Shown piece by piece: positions 16,901 through 24,954 of a DNA stretch of 64,000 nucleotides. Within the stretch, counting starts at the first letter, position 1; each line of letters begins with the position of its first letter. Source of the stretch: Gammaproteobacteria bacterium (GTDB taxonomy: Bacteria; Pseudomonadota; Gammaproteobacteria; Nitrosococcales; Methylophagaceae). Position numbers and translations under genes: made by a program. The notes under the pieces were generated by a model that was not told the DNA's origin, did no database searches, and worked only from the letters and a program-made list of their open reading frames with translations. Location: the NCBI GenBank assembly GCA_029248745.1, contig JAQWIT010000008.1, positions 170,611-234,610 of the forward strand. The letters are read 5' to 3'.

Positions 16901-19596
16901 TTTAGTTGAACTTCATTCAGCTGCACATTTTGTTGATAAAATTGGCGTAGCTTATCATCGAAGGTGATAGAAACATCTGAGATAGCGTTGATTTCAACTA
17001 TCGCTGCACAGCCTTTGATGGCATGGGTGATTTGAATAATTGCTTCACTTATATTGAAAGGTGCTGTTGCATTGGATAAGTGATCTTTGAATGCACTGAT
17101 ATGGACAGACACTTCATCGCTAAAGATTTGGCGTAATTCATGATCTGTTGTTTCAGTATTTTCTGCTGCAGCTTCAGTTTCCGGGGAAATGAGACTATTA
17201 ATGGCAGTTTGTAATGCTTCGACCTCATTGTCTTCCGACATGTTACCTTGTGTAAAACGTGTCACTAAGGCGGGAATAAGTTGATGGCTTGATGAAACAA
17301 GTTCTTGGAAGGTAGTTGATGTTTCAATTTGATTATCAAGTGCGCGGTTAAGCAGGTCTTCGACAGACCAAGCTAATTCACCAATTTTGTCAGCACCAGC
17401 CATGCGTCCACTGCCCTTTAAAGTATGGAAATGGCGACGGATGGTAGCGAGTTCTGCATCATTTTGGGTTGCTTGCCAGCTCGGAACTAGCGTATCTAAT
17501 TCGGCTAAGACTTCATCCGCTTCTTCGATGAACACTTCTGCTATATCAGGATCGACTCCCTCAGCAAATTGATGCTCGGCATTAATTTTGGATAGGTCAT
17601 TTACATCTAATTCGAACGACTGTAGTTCGAGTCCCTCACTGTTGTTTTCCTGTAGTGGAACTGGCGCTTCATCCAGCTGTTGGGTATATTTATCAACACT
17701 GGTTTCCTGCTGTGGTGCAGGCGCTTCATCCAGCTGTTGGATATATCTATCAACACTGGTTTTTTGTTGTGGCTCTGGTGTGACTTTTTGGGGTGACTTT
17801 TCGAGCTCTAGGCTAACTTCTTCTTCGGCAAAATCAGATGTGATCAAGTGTTTTAGTTCGATATAACGATCAACACTGGTTTCAGGTCGAATAGTCTGTG
17901 AAGGTGGCACGACAGTTTCTGATTTGTCAGTAATGACTTCGCCCTTGGCTAAGGCTTCAAAATGATCTAGTTGGTGTTGTGCTTGTGTGAGGAACTGTGT
18001 CTGATGTTGGCCATGTTGACTTAGGCCCTCTAGATAGAGTTCGGTGGCGGCAATAATTTCAGTAAGTGAGCCGAATTCATTATCAGTGAAATCATCCTGG
18101 CTAGTATGACGTTGTGTCATTTTTGCCGCTGTGCCTTCTAATAATCGCGTGGTGTCATCTAGGCTTAACATTGATGTACTACCTGCAATAAGTGCTATTT
18201 TGGCTGCTGTATCAGGGATAACCTCATCATTGCTGACGCGCTTGTTTTCAACTAGAGTCAATGTTTCTTTAATGTTTGCGAGTTCATTGAGACATTCATC
18301 AATAACGGCACTTTGTAGACCTTCAGGATTCTCTTGTGGGCTGCTGACATGGTTTGCTTGCTGTAGTTGATTCTCGATGCGAAGCAAATCGTCGGCAAGG
18401 GCCATTAATTGACTATCAGAAGGTAATTCATCCTGAGTTGATGCGTTTGATAATATCTCTTGATGTTGATGCAGTATTTGGCTGGCGGTTTCTTCGGTAA
18501 TGAGGTCAAGTGAACTTGCTAAGCTCGAAAACTGTGCTGAAATTTGTTCGATAACGGTCGTTGCATTTGGCTCATTACGGTCAAATTGACTAAGCTGTTC
18601 TTTGGCTTCAAGGAGCTGTTCTAAAACACCGGCACGGGCTTCAGTGAGGGTGTTATCGGTGAAGCTATAGATTTTCTGATGAATTTGCTGGTCACAGAAA
18701 TCTAAGCCAAAAGTGGCTTTGATTTGGCTGACTTGCGTACCGGCGCTGGTTGATTGTGCGACCAGCAACAATAATTGATGCACGAGGTCGGTCGGGAACA
18801 GGGATAATAAACATTGTTCGTCATGTTTGGTCAATGACTTAATCGGGTCGTTGAGCTTGCCAAGGCTGAGTTTAGTTTTTGTATCAACGGCAAGCCCATC
18901 ATCATTGATGGCTTCAATAACGCCTTCCGCAACCCACCAAAGCAAAATATTGCGTTCGTGAGTACAACTCATGCGAAGGTAATGAACGAGCTGTGATAGT
19001 TTGTTTAGACTGTTATCATCATTATTTTTTATCCAGCTTAGTAATGAGACTTGGAATGCATGACCTACCTTGTCTAGTGAAACGGTACTTTTTGTTGTGT
19101 CGTGGGGTTTTGGTAAGACATCATTGGGCAAAACAACCGATAAGCTTGGTTTGAATAAACTGTTTGCTGTGATGGCTTTTTCATCACGACCAAGGCGTAA
19201 TTCGTTGATGGTATCGATCAGACGTAATGGGTGGTCTTCAATCTCTGGCCCTATTTGATTAAGGTAGTTTGGCAGCAATAAAAGGCCTTTTAACAAACTA
19301 TCTTGCAATGCTGTTGTATCGGCACCTGCATTGCTACGAATGAGGGTGGCAGAAGCTAACATTTCTTGGCTGAGTAACAGTCCACCCTGTAAGTTCAGCA
19401 TTTTCATAGTGCTTGTCACTTGGTGTAATTGTGTTACGCAAGGTTCAATACTCGCCGCATCTTTTGGATTATCAATAAAACGCGTCAGAATTTGCAAAGC
19501 ATCAGCGAGTGATTGCTGGACTTCATTTTGTACCCAAGCGAGGGCGTCATAATCACCATTATTTAGCTGGGCCATTATTTGCCCCAGATAAGGCAT
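13990..19596 (-). CDS. chpA: ChpA/PilL hybrid chemotaxis-type histidine kinase
   Basis: An 1868-residue CheA-like hybrid kinase of type IV pilus control. Three HPt-like histidine sites are visible, near residues 722 (HTLKGSGRMAG), 856 (HAIKGCAAI) and 1136 (HTLKDGSRL, with an extra Asp). A linker repeat (TSVDRYIQQLDEAP) lies around 575-650. The catalytic domain is at about 1380-1560 (HILRNAISHG; GRGVGMDVVNSE), the CheW-like domain at about 1580-1710, and the C-terminal receiver has its acceptor Asp near 1791 (VILLDVEMPRMDG). It phosphorylates PilG and PilH. It is shorter than the roughly 2470-residue Pseudomonas ChpA, which has more Xpt domains. Confidence 0.93.
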   Translation of the reverse strand: MPYLGQIMAQLNNGDYDALAWVQNEVQQSLADALQILTRFIDNPKDAASIEPCVTQLHQVTSTMKMLNLQGGLLLSQEMLASATLIRSNAGADTTALQDSLLKGLLLLPNYLNQIGPEIEDHPLRLIDTINELRLGRDEKAITANSLFKPSLSVVLPNDVLPKPHDTTKSTVSLDKVGHAFQVSLLSWIKNNDDNSLNKLSQLVHYLRMSCTHERNILLWWVAEGVIEAINDDGLAVDTKTKLSLGKLNDPIKSLTKHDEQCLLSLFPTDLVHQLLLLVAQSTSAGTQVSQIKATFGLDFCDQQIHQKIYSFTDNTLTEARAGVLEQLLEAKEQLSQFDRNEPNATTVIEQISAQFSSLASSLDLITEETASQILHQHQEILSNASTQDELPSDSQLMALADDLLRIENQLQQANHVSSPQENPEGLQSAVIDECLNELANIKETLTLVENKRVSNDEVIPDTAAKIALIAGSTSMLSLDDTTRLLEGTAAKMTQRHTSQDDFTDNEFGSLTEIIAATELYLEGLSQHGQHQTQFLTQAQHQLDHFEALAKGEVITDKSETVVPPSQTIRPETSVDRYIELKHLITSDFAEEEVSLELEKSPQKVTPEPQQKTSVDRYIQQLDEAPAPQQETSVDKYTQQLDEAPVPLQENNSEGLELQSFELDVNDLSKINAEHQFAEGVDPDIAEVFIEEADEVLAELDTLVPSWQATQNDAELATIRRHFHTLKGSGRMAGADKIGELAWSVEDLLNRALDNQIETSTTFQELVSSSHQLIPALVTRFTQGNMSEDNEVEALQTAINSLISPETEAAAENTETTDHELRQIFSDEVSVHISAFKDHLSNATAPFNISEAIIQITHAIKGCAAIVEINAISDVSITFDDKLRQFYQQNVQLNEVQLNTLNTWLNDFESLIDDALEERDTSEQTENLFALLSELTIEKSNPTHRIDPETLSVFLEETDELLEQYHLLRQQLQQLPHDEDYKSAIKYTLAKLSESSAYADVNELKEAYQSLFRLSAEADISASTVSSLIDTGSIQVNNIVENLRNNRDPSDVEDFSAQVEHYFDTLHTIRLVTSDTVETNNNIIDSGPFIIPETDDELLETFTEECAELLESSGNAIKQWQQNPEDDEAALQLQRDLHTLKDGSRLTAITPIADLTHHTESLAIMASDNQCDTNEAFFNLLQRCRDRLADMQDQLSRRDNIMSASDLITEIEQFNGQSVESTSPEIDVTQLIPTISAPVEAEQIATSSKPASGNNEQVRVKAELLGFLTNFAGEINISRDRVSQQNTAMRQQLSEMESTVERLQDQLCKLEMETEAQILFPYEDTANQSRSEFDPLELDRFSQIQQLSRGLTESVTDLHDITRTIEGLFIESDTILIQQSRLSTDLQQVLMNTRLLPFSGLVPRFERIVRQTNDDLGKKSELMVYGADRELDRTILDHIVAPIEHILRNAISHGIESEEERKQAGKDIVANLTLTITSDGSEILITLSDDGNGIDVEKIREKALAKNLINPDKMPSDDELIQLILHSGFSTADDISQPVGRGVGMDVVNSEIRTLKGRLSIQSVPGQGSSFSIRLPLSLSVIQALLIGCADDQYAVPLASVRAIERISIKEVKELLAQGDEARYEFNGTYYKFMALASLLNQPFRLQDEHPPQQPLLLFNSSEVQVALVVDSINSSREIVLKSVGEQLGHIEAINGATILRDGQVVFVLDIPTLINTVDKTIAADNLLNSAISTLESTQTRLPVAMVVDDSITMRKASRNLLKRHGFEVTTARDGIDAVALLNEQVPDVILLDVEMPRMDGFEFATLVRNDEQFSDIPIIMITSRTGDKHRTRARNIGVNAYLGKPYQGGELVDTLQNLLGAKYPEHD
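17650..17885 (-). repeat. 57-base tandem repeat inside chpA
   Basis: A 57-base unit encoding 19 residues (TSVDRYIQQLDEAPAPQQE) occurs twice in near-perfect tandem; GCGCTTCATCCAGCTGTTGG recurs at 17664 and 17721 on the plus strand. A third, partial copy of the TSVDRYI part lies near 17850-17880. It falls in the linker between the N-terminal region and the first clear HPt domain. Copy number may vary between strains. Confidence 0.8.
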
Positions 19597-19644
19597 GAAT
19601 GCGTTAATGCAATGTCAAACATGTATATCGCCTTTGAATTAATT

Positions 19645-20910
19645 TTATGATGGCAATTTAAAGCCAGAAACCGAAGTACGTAACTCATTTGTGAGTTCTA
19701 ATAAACGGCCGATAGAATCAGCACTTTCATTGGCACCTGTTGAGGTTTGCATGGCGATTTCTTGGATGACATTCATATTGTCTGAGGTGCTACCCGCAGC
19801 ACTGGCTTGTTGTTTAGCTGCATCAGAGATGTTGTTGCTCAAGTCAGCGAGACGATGCGATACCGCTTCGATTTGTTCAAGCGATGCACCGGCATCTTGT
19901 GACAGTTTAGCTCCGGTAACCACTTCCGTCGTACTACGTTCCATTGAGCTAATCGCTTCATTGGTATCGCTTTGAATTGTTTTAACGAGGGCATCAATTT
20001 GCTTGGTGGCACTACCCGAACGTTCGGCGAGGCGTTGGACCTCATCAGCAACCACGGCAAAGCCACGTCCTGCCTCACCTGCCATCGCAGCCTGAATTGC
20101 AGCATTCAATGACAGGATGTTTGTTTGTTCTGCGATATCATTGATTAATTCAACAATGTCACCAATTTGTTGTGAACTTTCCCCTAATCGTTTCATCCGT
20201 TTGGAGGTTTCTTGGATTTGCTCACGGATAGTGTCCATACCGCTGATTGCCTTCTTCACTGCCTCATTACCTTGCGCAGCTAAATTTACCGATTGGGTTG
20301 CCACGTCAGAAGATTGGCTGGCATTTTGAGACACTTGTTCAATCGAACCTGCCATGTCTGTGATTGCAGTACTTACTTCGGTTATTTGCTGTGCCTGATG
20401 GTCACTGGCATCGGTAAGATGTAGCGCGGTTGCCTGTGTTTCTTGTGCCGCTGACGCTACCTGTAAAGTGGTCGTATTGATTTGGGTAACCAGATTACGC
20501 AATTCATCAATTGTGAAGTTAACCGAGTCGGCAATCGCACCGGTAATGTTTTCTGTCACGGTAGCTGAAACGGTTAAATCACCATCAGCAAGGTCACCCA
20601 TTTCATCTAACAATCTTAAGATGGCATCTTGGTTTTGGCGACTACGTTTCTCCACCTCATCTAATGAAGCCTGTAATTTATCCAAAGGGACGTAACTCAA
20701 ATGGGCTGTGAGTAGGATCGTGATTAAGAAAGTCCCGACAATGGCACTCGTAAATTGGATCTTAGTGCCGATGAAGACTGGGTATTGATCGGTTGCTAAC
20801 AACCAGATGCCATAGATAGTGACACTGGCAAACAGCACCATTAAGAATAGATTAAAAATATTCTTCGATGAGAGTAATGAGGAATAAAAGAGTTTACTTG
20901 GGGAGTTCAT
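19645..20910 (-). CDS. pilJ: PilJ-like methyl-accepting chemotaxis protein, short form
   Basis: The receptor of the Chp system, 421 residues against about 680 in Pseudomonas PilJ. Two transmembrane helices (about residues 17-37 and 50-68) are separated by only a dozen residues, so the usual periplasmic PilJ sensing domains are absent. A HAMP-like part with [11 protein letters not shown] (about 110-120) follows, then a long cytoplasmic signalling coiled coil. Its tip has [20 protein letters not shown] and [13 protein letters not shown], the conserved MCP hairpin that binds CheW and CheA. It sits between pilI and chpA, as expected. The cue must be intramembrane, cytoplasmic or via a partner protein. 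Confidence 0.88.
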   Translation of the reverse strand: MNSPSKLFYSSLLSSKNIFNLFLMVLFASVTIYGIWLLATDQYPVFIGTKIQFTSAIVGTFLITILLTAHLSYVPLDKLQASLDEVEKRSRQNQDAILRLLDEMGDLADGDLTVSATVTENITGAIADSVNFTIDELRNLVTQINTTTLQVASAAQETQATALHLTDASDHQAQQITEVSTAITDMAGSIEQVSQNASQSSDVATQSVNLAAQGNEAVKKAISGMDTIREQIQETSKRMKRLGESSQQIGDIVELINDIAEQTNILSLNAAIQAAMAGEAGRGFAVVADEVQRLAERSGSATKQIDALVKTIQSDTNEAISSMERSTTEVVTGAKLSQDAGASLEQIEAVSHRLADLSNNISDAAKQQASAAGSTSDNMNVIQEIAMQTSTGANESADSIGRLLELTNELRTSVSGFKLPS

Positions 20911-20934
20911 AATCGTTGTCCTAGAACTTTAATA

Positions 20935-21483
20935 TTATTTGGCAGCATTTAAAAAGCGCTGATCAGTCGCTAGCTTTTGGAGACTAAAGACGTCCCAGTT
21001 TGTATCCTTTTGCGTTACGTTTCCATCGAGATACGCTGCAATCGCACTATCTTTTTGTTGTGTTGTTTGTGTCGGTTGTTCTTGAAAGTGTTTTAGTCCG
21101 GAAACCTCGTCAACTAATAATCCTGAATAGAGACTAGTGTGATTTAAGACTAACACTCTACTTCGTTTAGACACTTTTGATTTTTGACCTAATAAGAAAC
21201 ATTTCAGATCAAAAATAGGCAGTAGATCACCTCGAAGATTTGCAATACCATAAACCCATGATTTAGAGCGAGGTACAGCTGTTATTTGTTGTGGTACTGG
21301 GAATATTTCCCGTGTTTCAGTTAGGGGGAGTATGTAACTGAGCTGTGCTATTTTAAAATCGACTGCTGTCCAGGTAACTTGGCGCTCACCTTGTTGAGAT
21401 AAGCGGTTCCCCCCTTGTTGACTTCGTTGTTCAATATCACGAAGTAGTTGAATAACATCAAAAGGTGTATTAATTTGGCTCAT
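20935..21483 (-). CDS. pilI: PilI CheW-like adaptor
   Basis: A 182-residue CheW-domain protein linking PilJ to ChpA. Recognisable segments are LPLTETREIFPVPQQITAVP and VYGIANLRGDLLPIFDLKCFL, with GLLVDEVSGL further on. The start overlaps the pilH stop (ATGA), consistent with translational coupling in pilG-pilH-pilI-pilJ-chpA-chpC. Confidence 0.92.
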   Translation of the reverse strand: MSQINTPFDVIQLLRDIEQRSQQGGNRLSQQGERQVTWTAVDFKIAQLSYILPLTETREIFPVPQQITAVPRSKSWVYGIANLRGDLLPIFDLKCFLLGQKSKVSKRSRVLVLNHTSLYSGLLVDEVSGLKHFQEQPTQTTQQKDSAIAAYLDGNVTQKDTNWDVFSLQKLATDQRFLNAAK

Positions 21484-21851
21484 GCGGCTTTCCCTACTAA
21501 CTTATTGACTTCAGCGATCAGTAATTCTTCCGTTATAGGTTTGCCCAGATAACCTTTGGTGCCTTGTCTTAAGCCACAGAGTTTATCTGATTCTTGGTCT
21601 TTCGATGACACAATCACGATAGGAATATCACTGGTTTGTGGATCCTTAGTGAGATAGCGTGTCGTTTGGAAGCCGTTTGAGTTGGGCATAATGACATCCA
21701 TGACAATCAAATTGGGTTTCTTGTTATGAGTCAATTTTATGGCTTGTTTGCCATCTTCTGCAACGATGATTTGGTGTTTATGTTTCTCTAAGATCCTTTT
21801 TAGCATGAAGACTTCAGTCGGTGAGTCATCTGCAACTAAAATAAGTGCCAT
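21480..21851 (-). CDS. pilH: PilH response regulator
   Basis: A single-domain CheY-like receiver of 123 residues. It has the acidic pair ADDSP at the start, the acceptor aspartate in LIVMDVIMPNSNG (residue about 52), the switch residue in VIVSSKDQ and lysine in GYLGKPIT. In Chp systems PilH receives phosphate from ChpA and controls pilus retraction. It is 2 bases downstream of pilG. Confidence 0.93.
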   Translation of the reverse strand: MALILVADDSPTEVFMLKRILEKHKHQIIVAEDGKQAIKLTHNKKPNLIVMDVIMPNSNGFQTTRYLTKDPQTSDIPIVIVSSKDQESDKLCGLRQGTKGYLGKPITEELLIAEVNKLVGKAA

Positions 21852-21853
21852 AA

Positions 21854-22351
21854 TTATTTACTATCCAATGATAGTGGTTCAGATTCAATCTCTAATGACA
21901 AAGGTTCAGATTTGATTTCTGGTTTCGGCGTTTGAGATTTCAGTTCCGCTTCACTTTCTTTCGTGGGTAAATGTGTCCGAATTGCACCTAATAAGTCTTC
22001 ACGGGTAAGAGGCTTTGTCAGGTATTCTTCAGCATCAACAACACGTCCTTTGGCACGATCGAATAAGACATCCTTACCCGATAGCATGACAATGGGTATG
22101 TCACTATATTTGGGGTTACTTTCAACCAATGAACAGGTTTGATAGCCATCTAATCGCGGCATCATGATATCGATAAAGAGGATATCAGGACGTTGATCAC
22201 TAATAAAGGGAAGAGCTACAAAGCCATTTTCCGCAGTATGTACATCGCAGCCGGCTTTCTTTAGCTGTGTTCCTGCCGAGCAAAGAATAGTCTTACTGTC
22301 ATCGATAACCATGATCTTTGAATCAGAAAATTCAGTTTGATGATCACTCAC
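21854..22351 (-). CDS. pilG: PilG response regulator with repeat-bearing C-terminal tail
   Basis: A receiver-domain protein of 165 residues. It has VIDDSKTI at the N terminus, the acceptor Asp in DILFIDIMMPRLDGYQT (about residue 60) and YLTKPLTRED for the conserved Lys. It is normally about 130 residues; here a tail of about 35 residues repeats SEPLSLE and is Glu/Lys/Pro-rich. PilG drives pilus extension and cAMP signalling in the Pseudomonas model. It is the first gene of the chemosensory operon. Confidence 0.9.
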   Translation of the reverse strand: MSDHQTEFSDSKIMVIDDSKTILCSAGTQLKKAGCDVHTAENGFVALPFISDQRPDILFIDIMMPRLDGYQTCSLVESNPKYSDIPIVMLSGKDVLFDRAKGRVVDAEEYLTKPLTREDLLGAIRTHLPTKESEAELKSQTPKPEIKSEPLSLEIESEPLSLDSK

Positions 22352-22582
22352 AACTTAAAATTATACCTTTAGATTTAATTTAGTTGGGCAAGGCCAATTG
22401 ATGAAGATAACGTATTTTTTATCGTCAAGCTAGTCACAAACTTTAAAAGTTGCCCTTGCCATAAGGGTTCGTTACATACGAGAATGTAGTATGCATGACG
22501 GCGTCTGCTAAAACTGTGTGTTGATTCACATATTACTGCCTCTTCAAAGTGGCTTTCTGACTGATATTAAGGCTAATTGGAT
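22352..22582. other. Divergent intergenic region between pilG and gshA
   Basis: It should hold the promoters of both the pil-chp operon and gshA. I see a small stem, CCCTTGCCATAAGGG (22452-22466), and an AAGG ribosome site before the gshA start, but no strong consensus promoter and no ORF of interest. Confidence 0.4.
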
Positions 22583-23869
22583 ATGACATTAGGTGTACCA
22601 AACCTGAAGACTGCTTTGCAGGGACCGCTTCAGCATTTAGAAGAACATTTACTACAAAACCAAATGCAGGTCGAAGCCTGGTTACGCGAGCAGTGGCTGG
22701 AAACACCGGCGCCTTTTTATGCGTCTGTTGATTTACGCAATGCCGGTTTTAAATTAGCCCCCGTTGACACCAATTTGTTTTCGGCTGGATTTAATAATTT
22801 GAACCCCGCTTTTATGCCGTTATGTATTCAAGCTGTGCAATCTGCGGTTGAGCGGGTTTGCCCGAAGGCTAAAAAAGTCCTTATCGTGGCTGAAAATCAC
22901 ACCCGTAATTTGTTTTATTTAGAAAGCCTTGAAATATTACGTGGTATTTTTGAGCAGGCGGGTATTGAGGCGCGTTTGGGTAGCCTTCGAGACGATCTGA
23001 CGGAAGCCATATCTGTTGATTTACCGTCGGGTAAAACCTATTTATTAGAACCGTTAACGCGAGTGGGCGATCGGATTGCTTTGGGTGATTATTCCCCTTG
23101 TCTGGTGCTGTTGAATAATGACCTATCAGGTGGGCGTCCGGAGATATTAGAAAACTTGGAACAGCAGGTGACACCGCCATTAGCAGCGGGTTGGTCAAAT
23201 CGTAAAAAGTCAGATCACTTTACACATTATCAAGCGGTAGCAGAAGAATTTGCGGAGCAGGTTGGGATTGATCCGTGGCTGGTTTCGCCATTGTCTTTGC
23301 AGTGCGGTAAAGTCAATTTTAAAGAAAAACTAGGTATTGAATGTTTATCTGGCAATGTCGAAGACTTACTCGGTATGATTCAGAAAAAATACGATGAATA
23401 CGGCATAGATAAAGAACCTTTTGTGGTGGTGAAGTCTGATACAGGGACTTATGGCATGGGTATTATGATGGTCAAAAGTGCCGAGGAAATTGAGAATCTC
23501 AATCGCAAACAACGGAATAAAATGTCATCGAGTAAGGACGGGTTAGAAGTCGAGGATGTGTTGATTCAAGAGGGTGTTCATACCTTTGAAACCATTGGTG
23601 AAGAGAATGCGGTTGCGGAACCAGTGGTTTACATGATTGATCACTTCGTCGTGGGTGGTTTTTATCGCGTTCATACGGGTCGTGATCAGAATGAAAATTT
23701 GAACGCGCCGGGTATGCATTTTGAACCGTTGGCATTTGCACAGTCTTGTAATACACCGGATAAACAAGGTGAGCCTGATGCGGAGCCTAATCGGTTTTAT
23801 GCGTATGGGGTGATTGCTCGGTTAGCGTTGTTGGCTGCGGCGCGGGAGATAGCTGAACTGTCGGATTAG
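22583..23869 (+). CDS. gshA: Glutamate-cysteine ligase (short proteobacterial type)
   Basis: First step of glutathione synthesis, ATP + Glu + Cys to gamma-glutamylcysteine. The sequence fits the roughly 430-residue GshA family described in Acidithiobacillus-like proteobacteria, distinct from E. coli GshA. Conserved stretches include FYASVDLRNAGFKLAPVDTN near the start, VVVKSDTGTYGMGIM near residue 285 and VVGGFYRVH near 355. I chose the ATG at 22583; a TTG at 22577 is an alternative nearer the AAGG site. The next gene is not gshB. Glutathione also supports formaldehyde detoxification in many methylotrophs. Confidence 0.9.
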   Translation: MTLGVPNLKTALQGPLQHLEEHLLQNQMQVEAWLREQWLETPAPFYASVDLRNAGFKLAPVDTNLFSAGFNNLNPAFMPLCIQAVQSAVERVCPKAKKVLIVAENHTRNLFYLESLEILRGIFEQAGIEARLGSLRDDLTEAISVDLPSGKTYLLEPLTRVGDRIALGDYSPCLVLLNNDLSGGRPEILENLEQQVTPPLAAGWSNRKKSDHFTHYQAVAEEFAEQVGIDPWLVSPLSLQCGKVNFKEKLGIECLSGNVEDLLGMIQKKYDEYGIDKEPFVVVKSDTGTYGMGIMMVKSAEEIENLNRKQRNKMSSSKDGLEVEDVLIQEGVHTFETIGEENAVAEPVVYMIDHFVVGGFYRVHTGRDQNENLNAPGMHFEPLAFAQSCNTPDKQGEPDAEPNRFYAYGVIARLALLAAAREIAELSD

Positions 23870-24209
23870 CTTTTTGATAAAAGCTTAATGAAAGGTGGTT
23901 TTATTTGAATCCACTGCTGTGGGGACGTTCATTTATTTGCGTGGCCAAAATAAACGGAACCAATCAAAAGGCCAGCCATGCTTGCCCTTCGGGTTCCCTC
24001 ATTTTTCAATCTATTTGAGATACGACGAAAACTCGCTACGCTCAGACACTCGTCGTATTAACTTTAAATAGCTTTCAAAGTTCGGCTTTGCACTGAGGGC
24101 GGTTTGGTCTGGACTTTTTATTGAACCCGAGAAGAAGAAAGCTTTTATCTATTAATTTTGTATACTTTCAGCATAAGCTAGGCTCAATACTTATTTCAGA
24201 GCGTTATTT
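23870..24209. repeat. 340-base gene-free stretch with a repeat-like element
   Basis: A weak stem AGCTTTT/AAAAGCT sits at the gshA end (23868-23885). From about 23925 to 24125 the sequence has stop codons in all frames but looks structured. It carries GCCCTTCGGGTTCCCTC (23976-23992) and then a 9-bp inverted repeat ATACGACGA (24020-24028) / TCGTCGTAT (24050-24058) around ACTCGCTACGCTCAGACA. This resembles the non-coding dispersed repeats seen in several proteobacterial genomes. That identity is from pattern memory and needs a genome search. Confidence 0.45.
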
Positions 24210-24870
24210 TTAGGCTGGTTGATCATGTCGAGCTCCATAAGTGGAGAAGAGGGGGGCTAGAGAATTTTGAGTAGAACAAAGAGCATGACATATCAATAGA
24301 TACAGACCATCCTGACTGGCATAAGCGGTTAAGATATCTACATATTTGTCTTTATCTTCAAGGCCATTAGATATAATTAGCTTTGAAATTAAAGAGAAGT
24401 TCATTCATCTCTTGTAGATGAAAAATAGGAGTGTGATTGTAGATGTCTTGAATTAAATCAAGAAAAGCATTATTTGAAATGTCACCTCGAGAAATTGGAA
24501 CCCTAAGCTGTTGGGCCTGATCTGTGATTAGTTTTTTATCTTGAGCTTGATAGTTGAGTAAGATAAGTGAGTGGATTTGGTCATTAAATGATTTTAATAA
24601 CTCAAAAAATGTTGATTCAAACTTTTGTTGAGAAATGATACTTCTAGTTGCAACTAATTCTCTTTTTTGAATATCTAAGGCAGCGATTAAAACGAAGAGC
24701 GCCAAAAGTGTGAAAACCCCTCCTAATAACCCGCCGAAGGTATCCCCAAATTCTGCCCAGAATTTATGTTGGTAGGAAAGTGTAGAGCCAAATTTTCCAG
24801 TGTACAGCCAAACAAAAAAGTATCAGAGATGATGGGCGCTAGGGCTGCAATTAGGCCTGCATGATCAAAA
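24210..24870 (-). pseudogene. Frameshifted putative phage abortive infection protein (AbiC-like)
   Basis: Three frames must be joined. The N-terminal part (about 24870-24800) is in one frame. FWAEFGDTFGGLLGGVFTLLALF, a transmembrane segment, then a coiled region and KFESTFFELLKSFNDQIH (to 24367) are in the next. The C-terminal part with LEDKDKYVDILTAYAS (24404-24210) is in a third. The order (FGD-FFGG membrane segment, helix, FEsTFFxLL, then a DKxxYxxIxRA-like C-terminal block) resembles the putative AbiC family. The junctions near 24795 and 24370-24410 are frame changes, so the gene is almost certainly dead. Assignment to the family is moderate. Confidence 0.5.
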
Positions 24871-24954
24871 GCACTCTTTTTCAATTTTTTTAGCCTTGCT
24901 TTGAATTCATTTGATATTGTTCATGCTGAACTGTGTAGTTTGAGAGTCTCGACG

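Noticed and set aside
17588..17866. Plus-strand frame with Cys/Ser-rich repeats
   Set aside because: It is just the reverse of the chpA tandem repeat.
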